Program-made: the position numbers and the translations under genes
Notes under the pieces: generated by a model
Seen by the model: the letters and a program-made list of their open reading frames with translations, nothing else
Database searches by the model: none
What the model was told of the DNA's origin: nothing
Part shown: piece by piece, positions 1 through 6,130 of the stretch
Layout: each line of letters begins with the position of its first letter
How positions within the stretch are numbered: the stretch's first letter is position 1
NCBI GenBank assembly: GCA_024639205.1
Contig: JAHEIV010000146.1
Coordinates: forward strand, 1 to 7,294
Reading direction: 5' to 3'
DNA: 7,294 nt
Origin: Deltaproteobacteria bacterium
Lineage (GTDB): Bacteria > Desulfobacterota > Desulfobacteria > Desulfobacterales > SG8-13

Positions 1-1
1 G

Positions 2-160
2 ATCCGGATTCGGCTTCAACAACCGTACGTCAAACCGGAGCTCTGCATCGGCTGCGGCGTGTGCGAGCACGAATGCCCGGTGCGCGGGAAACGCGCGATC
101 CGGGTAACGGCTGAAAACGAAACCCGAAATCGCCGGAACGCGCTGCTGTTGAGAACCTGA
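2..160 (+). CDS. 4Fe-4S ferredoxin-type protein, C-terminal fragment (5' end outside window)
   Basis: This is the last 52 codons of a protein that begins upstream of the window; the frame is open from base 2 to a TGA at 158-160. The visible part carries one complete cluster-binding motif, CIGCGVCEHECP (C-x2-C-x2-C-x3-C-P, roughly codons 15-26 of the fragment), which is the signature of a [4Fe-4S] ferredoxin domain. The tail after it is short and basic and ends in a Leu-rich stretch. The context 'KPELCIGCG...AIRVT' is typical of the last cluster domain of multi-cluster polyferredoxins in anaerobes, so electron transfer is the likely role. The rest of the architecture (number of clusters, membrane helices) cannot be seen. 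It lies 94 bases upstream of a Tat-type Fe-S aldo/keto reductase on the same strand, which suggests a redox partnership, but this is inference. Confidence 0.8.
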   Translation: MRIRLQQPYVKPELCIGCGVCEHECPVRGKRAIRVTAENETRNRRNALLLRT

Positions 161-254
161 AAAGCAATAGCACTCAACCGTGCTGCCCGGAAGCGACCAC
201 CTGACCACCTCTTCGCGCAACGGCGTGAAAAAGAACAGATAGGAGAAAGTTCGC

Positions 255-1478
255 ATGAAACCCAAAAGTACGCATTGCAACCGCAGGTCCTTTTTAAAAG
301 TCGCCGGATTGACAGGTCTTGGATCGATGTTGAGCCCTCTGGCAGCCAGAAAGAGCTCCCTTGCGGCAGAAAAGCTGGCAGCCGACAACCTTCCCATCGC
401 CAAACGCCCTTTCGGCCCAACCGGTGAAAACGTTTCAATGCTGTCTCTGGGGGGGATATTCGACATCCCCAATAACCAGTTGTTGCTGAAACAGGCCGTG
501 CGCTGGGGGGTGACCTACTGGGATACGGCAACTTCCTACATGGGAGGTGACAGCGAAAGGGGAATCGGCAAGTATTTTTCGCGGTTTCCTGAGGACCGCA
601 AGAAGATCTTTCTGGTAACCAAGTCCGGCGCCTGGACCCTCAAGGGTATGAACCGACACCTGCAGCGCTCACTGGAACGGATGCAGACCGACACCATCGA
701 TCTGTTGTTCGTGCACGGGATCAACGATATCGGTGAGATGAGCGACGATATCAAACGCTGGAGCGAGAAAATGAAATCCGAAGGCAAGATCCGCTTCATC
801 GGTTTCAGCACCCACAGCAACATGGAAGAGTGCCTTCACGATGCACCCGCTCTTGGCTGGATCGACGGTATCATGATGACATACAATTATCGACTGATGC
901 ACACCGACAAGATGCGCGCCGCGGTGGACGCCTGCACCGAAGCCGGAATCGGTCTGACCGCGATGAAAACCCAGGGGGGCGGACAGGTTCGCACCCACAA
1001 TGAAACGGAGTTGAAACTCGCCGGCCGGTTCGTGAAGAAAGGTTTCACAAACGAGCAGGCCAAGCTGAAGGCGGTGTGGGAAAATCCGCAGATCGCCAGT
1101 ATCTGCTCCCAGATGCCGAGCCTGTCTCTGCTTTCCGCCAACGTTGCCGCAGCAGCAAACCAGACCCGTTTGGGGGTGAGAGGCCATCGCCTGCTGCGCA
1201 GGTACGCTGCCGAGACCGCCTCGAGCTATTGCACCGGCTGCACCCGTATCTGTGGATCGGCAGTGCAGCAGTCGGTTCCCATCGGTGATGTGATGCGCTG
1301 CTTGATGTACAGCCGCTCCTATGGCGACCCCGAAAGGGCCCGATCCGAGTTTCAACATTTCGGCCCAACCGTGCACCGCCGGCTGGTCCAAATCGACTTC
1401 ACCGAGGCGGAAAAGCGGTGCCCCCAGGGACTGCCCATCGGAAAGCTGATGCGCCAGGCCGTCGATGAGCTGTCCTGA
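255..1478 (+). CDS. Tat-exported aldo/keto reductase with C-terminal Fe-S cluster motif
   Basis: This is a 407-residue aldo/keto reductase family protein. The N-terminus has a twin-arginine export signal (NRRSFLKVAG, residues 9-18) followed by a hydrophobic stretch and an Ala-rich cleavage region near 30-45, so the enzyme probably works outside the cytoplasmic membrane. The TIM-barrel domain begins near residue 50. The family catalytic tetrad appears intact: D90 and Y95 (WDTATSY), K123 (LVTKSG) and H154 (LFVHG). The C-terminal part holds C326-x2-C329-x3-C333 and a distant C389-Pro (RCPQGLPIG), the pattern seen in aldo/keto reductases that bind a [4Fe-4S] cluster. The substrate is unknown. The ATG is preceded by an AGGAGA Shine-Dalgarno (241-247 region) at good spacing. 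Tat export fits a protein that must fold around its cofactor in the cytoplasm. The ferredoxin-type protein just upstream may feed it electrons (inference). Confidence 0.88.
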   Translation: MKPKSTHCNRRSFLKVAGLTGLGSMLSPLAARKSSLAAEKLAADNLPIAKRPFGPTGENVSMLSLGGIFDIPNNQLLLKQAVRWGVTYWDTATSYMGGDSERGIGKYFSRFPEDRKKIFLVTKSGAWTLKGMNRHLQRSLERMQTDTIDLLFVHGINDIGEMSDDIKRWSEKMKSEGKIRFIGFSTHSNMEECLHDAPALGWIDGIMMTYNYRLMHTDKMRAAVDACTEAGIGLTAMKTQGGGQVRTHNETELKLAGRFVKKGFTNEQAKLKAVWENPQIASICSQMPSLSLLSANVAAAANQTRLGVRGHRLLRRYAAETASSYCTGCTRICGSAVQQSVPIGDVMRCLMYSRSYGDPERARSEFQHFGPTVHRRLVQIDFTEAEKRCPQGLPIGKLMRQAVDELS

Positions 1479-1487
1479 CCCGCATTT

Positions 1488-1505
1488 TTGATAACTATTT
1501 ATCAA
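1488..1505. promoter_or_regulatory. Perfect AT-rich palindrome, possible operator upstream of cutA
   Basis: TTGATAA and TTATCAA form a perfect 7-base inverted repeat separated by CTAT, in the 94-base gap between the aldo/keto reductase and cutA. The stem is AT-rich and no T-run follows, so it is a poor intrinsic terminator. The size and symmetry fit a binding site for a dimeric regulator. No matching regulator gene is in the window, and chance occurrence in AT-rich DNA cannot be excluded. Confidence 0.3.
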
Positions 1506-1572
1506 CCATACTGAAAGAATCAGCGGCATAAGGCGTCAAATAGTCAGGGGTTAAAGAGGAAGGAGGAATGGT

Positions 1573-1890
1573 ATGGATGTCAGAATCGTCTACATGACCG
1601 CCGGTAGCCTCGATGAGGCCCGCGCAATTGGGCGAGCGCTGGTGGAATCGAATCTGGCGGCCTGTGTCAACATCATCGACAACATGAACTCTCTGTACAT
1701 GTGGCAGGGTGCCCTGCAGGACGACCCGGAAGTTACCGTGATTGCCAAAACCGTAGAGCAGCGGATCCCGGCGCTGATCGATACGGTCAAGGCCATGCAC
1801 AGCTATGAATGCCCGTGCGTGCTGAGCATCCCGGTCGATAGTGGCAATCCGGAATTTGTCGCCTGGATACGCAAAGAGTCAGCGGGTTGA
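1573..1890 (+). CDS. cutA: CutA1-type divalent-cation tolerance protein
   Basis: This is a complete 105-residue CutA1 family protein, the usual length for this small trimeric ferredoxin-like fold. Recognisable family segments, in order, are: the GSLDEARAIGRALVE helix (11-25), LAACVNI (28-34) with C31, the S-x-Y-x-W-x-G segment (40-46), E53 and KT (59-60), and HSYECPCVLSIPV (76-88). CutA has been linked in E. coli to copper and divalent-cation tolerance, but its biochemical role remains poorly defined, so function should be stated cautiously. The start is set by a strong AGGAGG at 1561-1566, six bases before ATG 1573. Another ATG at 1568 is out of frame. The cyclase gene starts about 80 bases downstream on the same strand; shared transcription is possible but not shown. 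Confidence 0.93.
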   Translation: MDVRIVYMTAGSLDEARAIGRALVESNLAACVNIIDNMNSLYMWQGALQDDPEVTVIAKTVEQRIPALIDTVKAMHSYECPCVLSIPVDSGNPEFVAWIRKESAG

Positions 1891-1925
1891 ATTCACTGCC
1901 GTTCGAATGAAATGACCGGCATTTC

Positions 1926-1949
1926 GCCTGTGGTGCGAGGTGCCACGGC
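1926..1949 (+). other. Small GC-rich hairpin before the cyclase gene
   Basis: GCC(T)GTGG pairs with CCACGGC across a 9-base loop, giving a 7-pair stem with one bulged T. No T-run follows, so it is not a convincing terminator. It would bury the upstream in-frame GTG at 1940, which argues for the downstream ATG as the cyclase start. It may be incidental. Confidence 0.25.
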
Positions 1950-1969
1950 AGGAAAAGGCACGCGGAATC

Positions 1970-3337
1970 ATGTTCGGAAAACAGACACCCACGTCGAATC
2001 CTGATTCCCGAAAGATGAAACTGCCCGGGCGCGTCAGGGCATCCATACGCGACCAGCAGAATGCCGGCGAACGCCTGGTGGGCTGGCTTCAGCTGGCAGT
2101 GGTTTTTCTGTTCGGCATGCTGTATACCGCTTCTCCCAAGACCTTCGCCTCCGACTCGCCTTTCGAACCGGTCCCCTGGTTTCTGTCGATATACCTGCTG
2201 CTGACGGTCGGACGCCTGATTCTGGCCTATCGGCGGAGCCTTTCCGCCTATATGCTCTACCTTTCGATCATCGTCGACATCGGCCTGTTGCTGGGCATGA
2301 TCTGGGCCTTTCATCGACAGTACCAGCAGCCCGCCACCTTTTATCTCAAATCTCCGACACTGCTTTACGTGTTCATATTCATCAGCCTGCGAGCCCTGCG
2401 ATTCGAGGCCCGCTACGTGGTCGCCGCCGGGATTTTTGCCGCTGTCGGTTGGGTTTTGCTGGCAGTCTATGCGACCTGGAATGCCGGCGGCTTCGAGCAG
2501 GTCACCCGGGATTATGTAAGCTACATGACCTCCAACAGCATATTGATCGGCGCTGAGCTGGACAAAGTGATCACCATCCTTACCGTTACCGTCATCCTGG
2601 CGGTAGCCATCACCCGGGCCCGGGAGCTGCTGGTCAGCACCGTCGTCGAAGGTGCCGCGGCCCACGACCTGTCGCGCTTTTTCGCTCCGGAGGTGGCCAG
2701 GCAGATCACCTCGGCCGAGCAGGCCGTGGCCGTCGGCCAGGGGCAGGTACGCGAAGCAGCCATCCTCAACACCGACATCCGCGGTTTTACGGGCATCGCC
2801 GCGCAAATCGGACCCAACGAACTGATGCAGCTGCTGGCCGAATACCAATCGCGACTGGTTCCGATCATTGAACGAAACGGTGGCAGCATCGACAAGTTCA
2901 TGGGCGACGGCATCATGGCTACCTTCGGCGCCGTGGAACCCTCCGAGCACTATGCCGCCGATGCCATCCGGGCAGCAGAGCAAATTGCGGCGGAAATTGC
3001 GAGCTGGAAGCACGATGCCGCACCGGCACAAAAACCGATGCTTGCCGTCGGTGCTGCCGTGGCCACCGGCCCTGTGATCTTCGGAGCGGTGGGCAACGAA
3101 AGCCGACTCGAGTACACGGTGATCGGTGAGGCTGTGAACCGCTGCGCCAAACTGGAAAAGCACACCAAAACCGTTCCGGCCGGCGCACTCTGCACGGCCG
3201 AAGCCCACCGGATTGCCGTTGCCCAGGGATACCGACCGGCGCAGCCGCAGCCGGTGCTCAAAGACTGTCGGGTGGACGGTCTTGCCGAGCCCATCGATAT
3301 CGTGGTGCTCGCCAAAGCGCCCGATACACTTCTGTGA
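1970..3337 (+). CDS. Six-helix membrane class III adenylate/guanylate cyclase
   Basis: This is a 455-residue protein with an N-terminal membrane sensor and a C-terminal class III nucleotide cyclase domain. Hydrophobic segments lie at about 36-54, 70-87, 92-114, 129-145, 149-169 and 197-215, followed by a short linker and the catalytic domain at about 262-450. Metal-binding aspartates are present at D269 (NTDIRGFT) and D313 (KFMGDGIMATFG). The purine-contact positions are K309 and T383 (EYTVIGEAVN); a Lys/Thr pair is usual in many bacterial adenylate cyclases, so ATP is the likely substrate and cAMP the likely product. N390 is conserved, but the usual transition-state Arg four residues later is K394. 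The start is uncertain: ATG 1970 has a GGAAAAGG 11 bases upstream, while an in-frame GTG at 1940 would add ten residues but lacks a ribosome site. The signal sensed by the membrane part is unknown. Confidence 0.9.
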   Translation: MFGKQTPTSNPDSRKMKLPGRVRASIRDQQNAGERLVGWLQLAVVFLFGMLYTASPKTFASDSPFEPVPWFLSIYLLLTVGRLILAYRRSLSAYMLYLSIIVDIGLLLGMIWAFHRQYQQPATFYLKSPTLLYVFIFISLRALRFEARYVVAAGIFAAVGWVLLAVYATWNAGGFEQVTRDYVSYMTSNSILIGAELDKVITILTVTVILAVAITRARELLVSTVVEGAAAHDLSRFFAPEVARQITSAEQAVAVGQGQVREAAILNTDIRGFTGIAAQIGPNELMQLLAEYQSRLVPIIERNGGSIDKFMGDGIMATFGAVEPSEHYAADAIRAAEQIAAEIASWKHDAAPAQKPMLAVGAAVATGPVIFGAVGNESRLEYTVIGEAVNRCAKLEKHTKTVPAGALCTAEAHRIAVAQGYRPAQPQPVLKDCRVDGLAEPIDIVVLAKAPDTLL

Positions 3338-3381
3338 AATAACGCTTCCCTTTTTCCACTTTTGTCGATATAGGGTTTCTC

Positions 3382-3409
3382 TTTACGCAATCGATTCGAT
3401 GATTATGTT
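3382..3409 (+). promoter_or_regulatory. Weak sigma70-like promoter candidate for the iscU cluster
   Basis: TTTACG (3382-3387) and TATGTT (3404-3409) are separated by 16 bases, in the AT-richer part of the gap upstream of iscU. Both boxes match the consensus only partly. The position would give a leader of about 100 bases containing the two inverted repeats. This is a visual guess only. Confidence 0.25.
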
Positions 3410-3439
3410 ATATGCGGCCTACAACCGCCCACCATCAAA

Positions 3440-3464
3440 CTGCACAACGTCGATCGCTGTGCAG
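3440..3464 (+). promoter_or_regulatory. Inverted repeat 1 in the iscU leader
   Basis: CTGCACA (3440-3446) and TGTGCAG (3458-3464) are perfect reverse complements around an 11-base spacer; the flanking A3439/T3465 adds an eighth pair. There is no T-run, so this is not a terminator. It has the same arm length and spacer length as the repeat at 3471-3495 but unrelated arm sequence. Confidence 0.5.
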
Positions 3465-3470
3465 TGAGTA

Positions 3471-3495
3471 TTTCCAGCGGTTTGCGGCCTGGAAA
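3471..3495 (+). promoter_or_regulatory. Inverted repeat 2 in the iscU leader
   Basis: TTTCCAG (3471-3477) and CTGGAAA (3489-3495) are perfect reverse complements around an 11-base spacer. It ends 10 bases before the iscU Shine-Dalgarno, so an RNA hairpin here could influence translation. Its centre is 31 bases from that of the first repeat, about three DNA helical turns. Confidence 0.5.
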
Positions 3496-3518
3496 CATGA
3501 ACGACAAGGAGGCGACGG

Positions 3519-4031
3519 ATGTACAATAAGGTTGTAATGGACCATTTCAGAAACCCCCGAAATGTAGGGGTCATCGAAGATGCCGACGGTGTCGGTGAGG
3601 TTGGCAATCCTCTGTGCGGCGACATGATGACCATCTACCTGAGAATCGACGAAAACCGGATTGCCGATATCAAGTTCCAAACATTCGGCTGCGGCAGCGC
3701 CATTGCCGTCTCCAGCATGCTCACTGAAATCGCACAAGGCAAGAGCCTGGAGGAGGCCAAAAAAATCACCAACAAGGATGTGGCCAAGGCGCTGGAGGGA
3801 CTGCCCAAGAACAAGCTGCATTGCTCCAATCTGGGTGCGGACGCGCTGCAGATGGCCATCAAGAACTACGAGGACCGGCTGGCGGGTATCGAGCCACCGG
3901 AAACCGTGCGCGAAGAACCGCATGAGCACAGCCATGGGGATAAGTGTTACTGCCCGTACTGTGACATCGAGCTGGATGACGACGTCATCTTCTGTGATGC
4001 CTGTCAGTCGAGCCTGGAAGAGGAACACTAA
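3519..4031 (+). CDS. iscU: IscU-type Fe-S cluster scaffold with C-terminal zinc-ribbon tail
   Basis: This is a 170-residue protein whose first ~125 residues form an IscU/NifU-N scaffold, on which [2Fe-2S] clusters are built before transfer to apo-proteins. The three cluster cysteines are present: C33 (PLCGD, with D35), C58 (FGCGSA) and C102 (LHCSNL, with H101). The segment before the third cysteine reads LPKNK rather than the LPPVK recognised by the HscA chaperone in proteobacterial IscU, so an HscA/HscB partnership is unlikely. Residues 126-142 are a His/Glu-rich linker, and 143-162 carry CYCPYC and CDAC, a zinc-ribbon-like pair of CxxC knuckles that ordinary IscU (about 128 residues) lacks. 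A strong AAGGAGG at 3506-3512 sets the start. The IscS-like gene begins 44 bases after the stop, so the two are probably one operon. The tail's function is unknown. Confidence 0.93.
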   Translation: MYNKVVMDHFRNPRNVGVIEDADGVGEVGNPLCGDMMTIYLRIDENRIADIKFQTFGCGSAIAVSSMLTEIAQGKSLEEAKKITNKDVAKALEGLPKNKLHCSNLGADALQMAIKNYEDRLAGIEPPETVREEPHEHSHGDKCYCPYCDIELDDDVIFCDACQSSLEEEH

Positions 4032-4075
4032 TCCGCTCATCCCACCCGCTTATTGCGGATAGCAGGAACGAAACC

Positions 4076-5257
4076 ATGAACATCGTCAATCTGGACCAGA
4101 TATCTTTTAAACCGCTGCTGCCGGAGGTGAAGGCAGCGATGATCGATGCCATCAACAAAGATTATTTCAACCCTTCCAGCCAGCACAAGCGAGGGGAGCA
4201 GGCGGCAGAGGTATTGGATGCCGCGCGCCGGTCTGTTGCCGGAATGATCAACGCTGCCGTTCCCAAGGAAATCGTTTTCACAGCCGGCGGGACGGAGTCG
4301 GTGAACCACGCCATCAAAGGCGTGGCGATGGCCAATGCAGAAAAGGGCAAGCACATCGTTATTTCCAACATCGAGCACAACGCGGTTATCCGAAGCGTGC
4401 GCAGGCTCAAGTCGATGGGATTTCGAGTGACTTCCGTTTCGGTGGACGAACAAGGCCGGGTGAATCCGCAGGATGTCGCAGAAGCCATCACCGATGAAAC
4501 CATCCTCGTGTCGATCATGCACAGCAACAACGAAACCGGAACCATCCAGCCGATCGAAGAGATCGGAAAGATCACCCGGGATAAGAAAATTATTTTTCAC
4601 ACCGATGCCGTCGATTCCGTCGGCGTCGTTCCCATCGACGTGCAGAAACTCGGAGTGGATCTTCTCAGCTTCGCCGCCAACACGTTTCACGGCCCACCGG
4701 GTGTGGGCGGGTTGTACATCCGGCGCGGTACCCGGATCTACCCACTGCTCGACGGTGGTGTTCAGGAGCACAACAAGCGCGCCGGCACGGAAAACCTGAT
4801 CGGCATCATCGGCATGGGCGCTGCGGCCCAGGTTGCCTCCTCCGAGCTGGACCAGTGGGTCGCCCACTGCCTGCGTCTGAAAACAAAGCTGCTTGCCGAA
4901 CTGCCCGATGCGATTGAAGAATATATCATCAACACCCATCCCCAGCACAGCCTGCCGAACATGGTGTCGATATCGGTTCAGTACATCGAAGGCGAAAGCG
5001 TGATGCTGATGCTCGATGACGATGATATAGCCGTCTCCACCCGATCGGCTTGCGCCACCGGCTCGCTGCGCGCCTCCCATGTTCTGATTTCCCTCGGCCT
5101 GAGTCACGCCGACGCCCAGGGCACACTGGTGGTATCCTTCGGCAAAGACACCACCGATGAAGACATTACGCGATTTTTGGCATCACTGAAAGAGGTCGTA
5201 ATCACCCTGCGCGACATTTCACCGCTGTATAACAAGGTTGCCCGTTCACCTGCTTGA
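4076..5257 (+). CDS. iscS: IscS/NifS-family protein lacking the PLP lysine (probable pseudo-desulfurase)
   Basis: This 393-residue, full-length member of the class V aminotransferase/cysteine desulfurase family would be annotated IscS or NifS by similarity. Conserved features include NPSS (32-35), GGTES (71-75), H101 (EHNAV), N152 (NNETGTIQP), D177 (TDA, the PLP-ring nitrogen partner), RAGTEN (235-240) and the mobile-loop C326 (RSACATGS). Several active-site residues are replaced. The Schiff-base Lys of the usual SAHKFHGPKG is T203 (AANTFHGPPG, ACG at 4682-4684), the PLP-contacting Gln is D180, the substrate-carboxylate Arg is V352 (GTLVVSFG), and the N-terminal NNATT segment is QISFK. Stable PLP binding and cysteine desulfuration are therefore unlikely. 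From memory, the Archaeoglobus fulgidus IscS shows the same kind of loss and can supply a cysteine ligand to a cluster on IscU; a similar role is inferred here. An AGGA at 4064-4067 precedes the ATG. Confidence 0.92.
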   Translation: MNIVNLDQISFKPLLPEVKAAMIDAINKDYFNPSSQHKRGEQAAEVLDAARRSVAGMINAAVPKEIVFTAGGTESVNHAIKGVAMANAEKGKHIVISNIEHNAVIRSVRRLKSMGFRVTSVSVDEQGRVNPQDVAEAITDETILVSIMHSNNETGTIQPIEEIGKITRDKKIIFHTDAVDSVGVVPIDVQKLGVDLLSFAANTFHGPPGVGGLYIRRGTRIYPLLDGGVQEHNKRAGTENLIGIIGMGAAAQVASSELDQWVAHCLRLKTKLLAELPDAIEEYIINTHPQHSLPNMVSISVQYIEGESVMLMLDDDDIAVSTRSACATGSLRASHVLISLGLSHADAQGTLVVSFGKDTTDEDITRFLASLKEVVITLRDISPLYNKVARSPA

Positions 5258-5319
5258 ATTCTACACTTCGCCAAACAATTCGTTGCATATGCAGGTGAGA
5301 CGGGTTCCTGCGAGCCTTT

Positions 5320-5982
5320 ATGCAGATCATCGACAACATCCACGGATTCTTCTGGGAATCGCCCACCGCTAACAACTGCAACACCTACCTGATCAACGGA
5401 CCGACGCCGATCATCATCGATCCGGGTCACCTGCAGCTGTTCGACCACGTGCGGCAAAAGCTGGGCGCACTGAAGCTGGAACTCACCGACATCGGCCTGG
5501 TGCTGTGCACCCATGCTCATCCGGATCACGTCGAAGCCGTTCAGCTCTTCAAGCAGGCAGGGATTCCGTTTGCCATCCACCAAAACGAGTGGCGGATGAT
5601 CGAAGGGATGAAAAACCAGATTGCCGCCATGGGGGTTGACCTGGATGCGATGGCCCCGGATTTTTTTCTGCGGGAAGGCGATCTGGCGGTGGAAGGCGTT
5701 GACCTGAAAGTGTTTCACACACCGGGGCACTCTCCGGGTTCGTCCTGCTTCTATCTGCCCGACTGCAAAGCGCTTTTTTCCGGGGATCTGGTGTTCAAAG
5801 ACGGACTGGGGCGCACGGACCTTCCCGGCGGCAGCGGCGAGCAGTTGAAAAAAAGCATTTTGCGGATGGCAGCGCTCGATACGGAATGGATTCTGCCGGG
5901 ACATGGAGATTATCTGCAGGGAAAGCGTGAAATTCAGCGAAACTTTTCCGCTCTGGAGCAAGTGTATTTCTCTTACGTATAA
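5320..5982 (+). CDS. Metallo-beta-lactamase-fold hydrolase (glyoxalase II-like)
   Basis: This is a 220-residue stand-alone metallo-beta-lactamase fold protein. The binuclear metal ligands are all visible: THAHPDH (H65, H67, D69, H70), H137 (HTPGHSPGS), D156 (FSGDLVF) and H195 (PGHGDY). GRTDLPGG (164-171) is shared by glyoxalase II-like enzymes, and a similar GRTD motif occurs in ETHE1-type persulfide dioxygenases. The substrate cannot be told from the sequence; thioester or persulfide chemistry is plausible next to Fe-S assembly genes but is inference. There is no signal peptide, so it is probably cytoplasmic. It begins 62 bases after the IscS-like gene. An in-frame TGA at 5296-5298 rules out a longer N-terminus. 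No clear Shine-Dalgarno precedes ATG 5320, so translation may be weak. Confidence 0.9.
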   Translation: MQIIDNIHGFFWESPTANNCNTYLINGPTPIIIDPGHLQLFDHVRQKLGALKLELTDIGLVLCTHAHPDHVEAVQLFKQAGIPFAIHQNEWRMIEGMKNQIAAMGVDLDAMAPDFFLREGDLAVEGVDLKVFHTPGHSPGSSCFYLPDCKALFSGDLVFKDGLGRTDLPGGSGEQLKKSILRMAALDTEWILPGHGDYLQGKREIQRNFSALEQVYFSYV

Positions 5983-5991
5983 AGCATCTGA

Positions 5992-6130
5992 CTCACACAA
6001 CAAATCTTCCTTAAATCACTTTCTAAATGTTATGCTTCACCTGAAAGAAATCGTACTTTAGGATAGGGTGTGGCTACGCGGAACAGACTTTTTCGTCTCT
6101 ATCTTAAATTGATACAAGCTCACACAACAA
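5992..6130 (+). repeat. Pair of 12-base direct repeats (5992-6003 and 6119-6130)
   Basis: CTCACACAACAA occurs twice in the same orientation, with starts 127 bases apart, immediately after the hydrolase gene. The repeats are low in complexity and too short to be certain, but they could be a target-site duplication or a remnant of a small insertion. The interval between them contains no recognisable gene. Confidence 0.25.

Noticed and set aside
669..1529. 286-codon open frame on the minus strand
   Set aside because: It is antisense to the aldo/keto reductase, whose tetrad and cysteine motifs are unmistakable, and it has no motif of its own.
1940..1969. GTG 1940 as the cyclase start
   Set aside because: It has no Shine-Dalgarno, lies inside a hairpin, and adds only ten unremarkable residues before ATG 1970.
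1787..3208. 473-codon open frame on the minus strand
   Set aside because: It lies antisense to the clearly recognisable cyclase, encodes no family motif and is a codon-bias shadow.
4682..4684. Missing lysine explained as a sequencing error or pseudogene
   Set aside because: The frame is intact and several other PLP- or substrate-contacting positions are also changed, so one miscalled base does not explain the pattern.
4037..5107. 356-codon open frame on the minus strand
   Set aside because: It is antisense to the IscS-like gene, rich in His and Gly as expected of a shadow frame, with no recognisable domain.
5104..6003. 299-codon open frame on the minus strand
   Set aside because: It is antisense to the metallo-hydrolase, whose metal ligands are all present on the plus strand.
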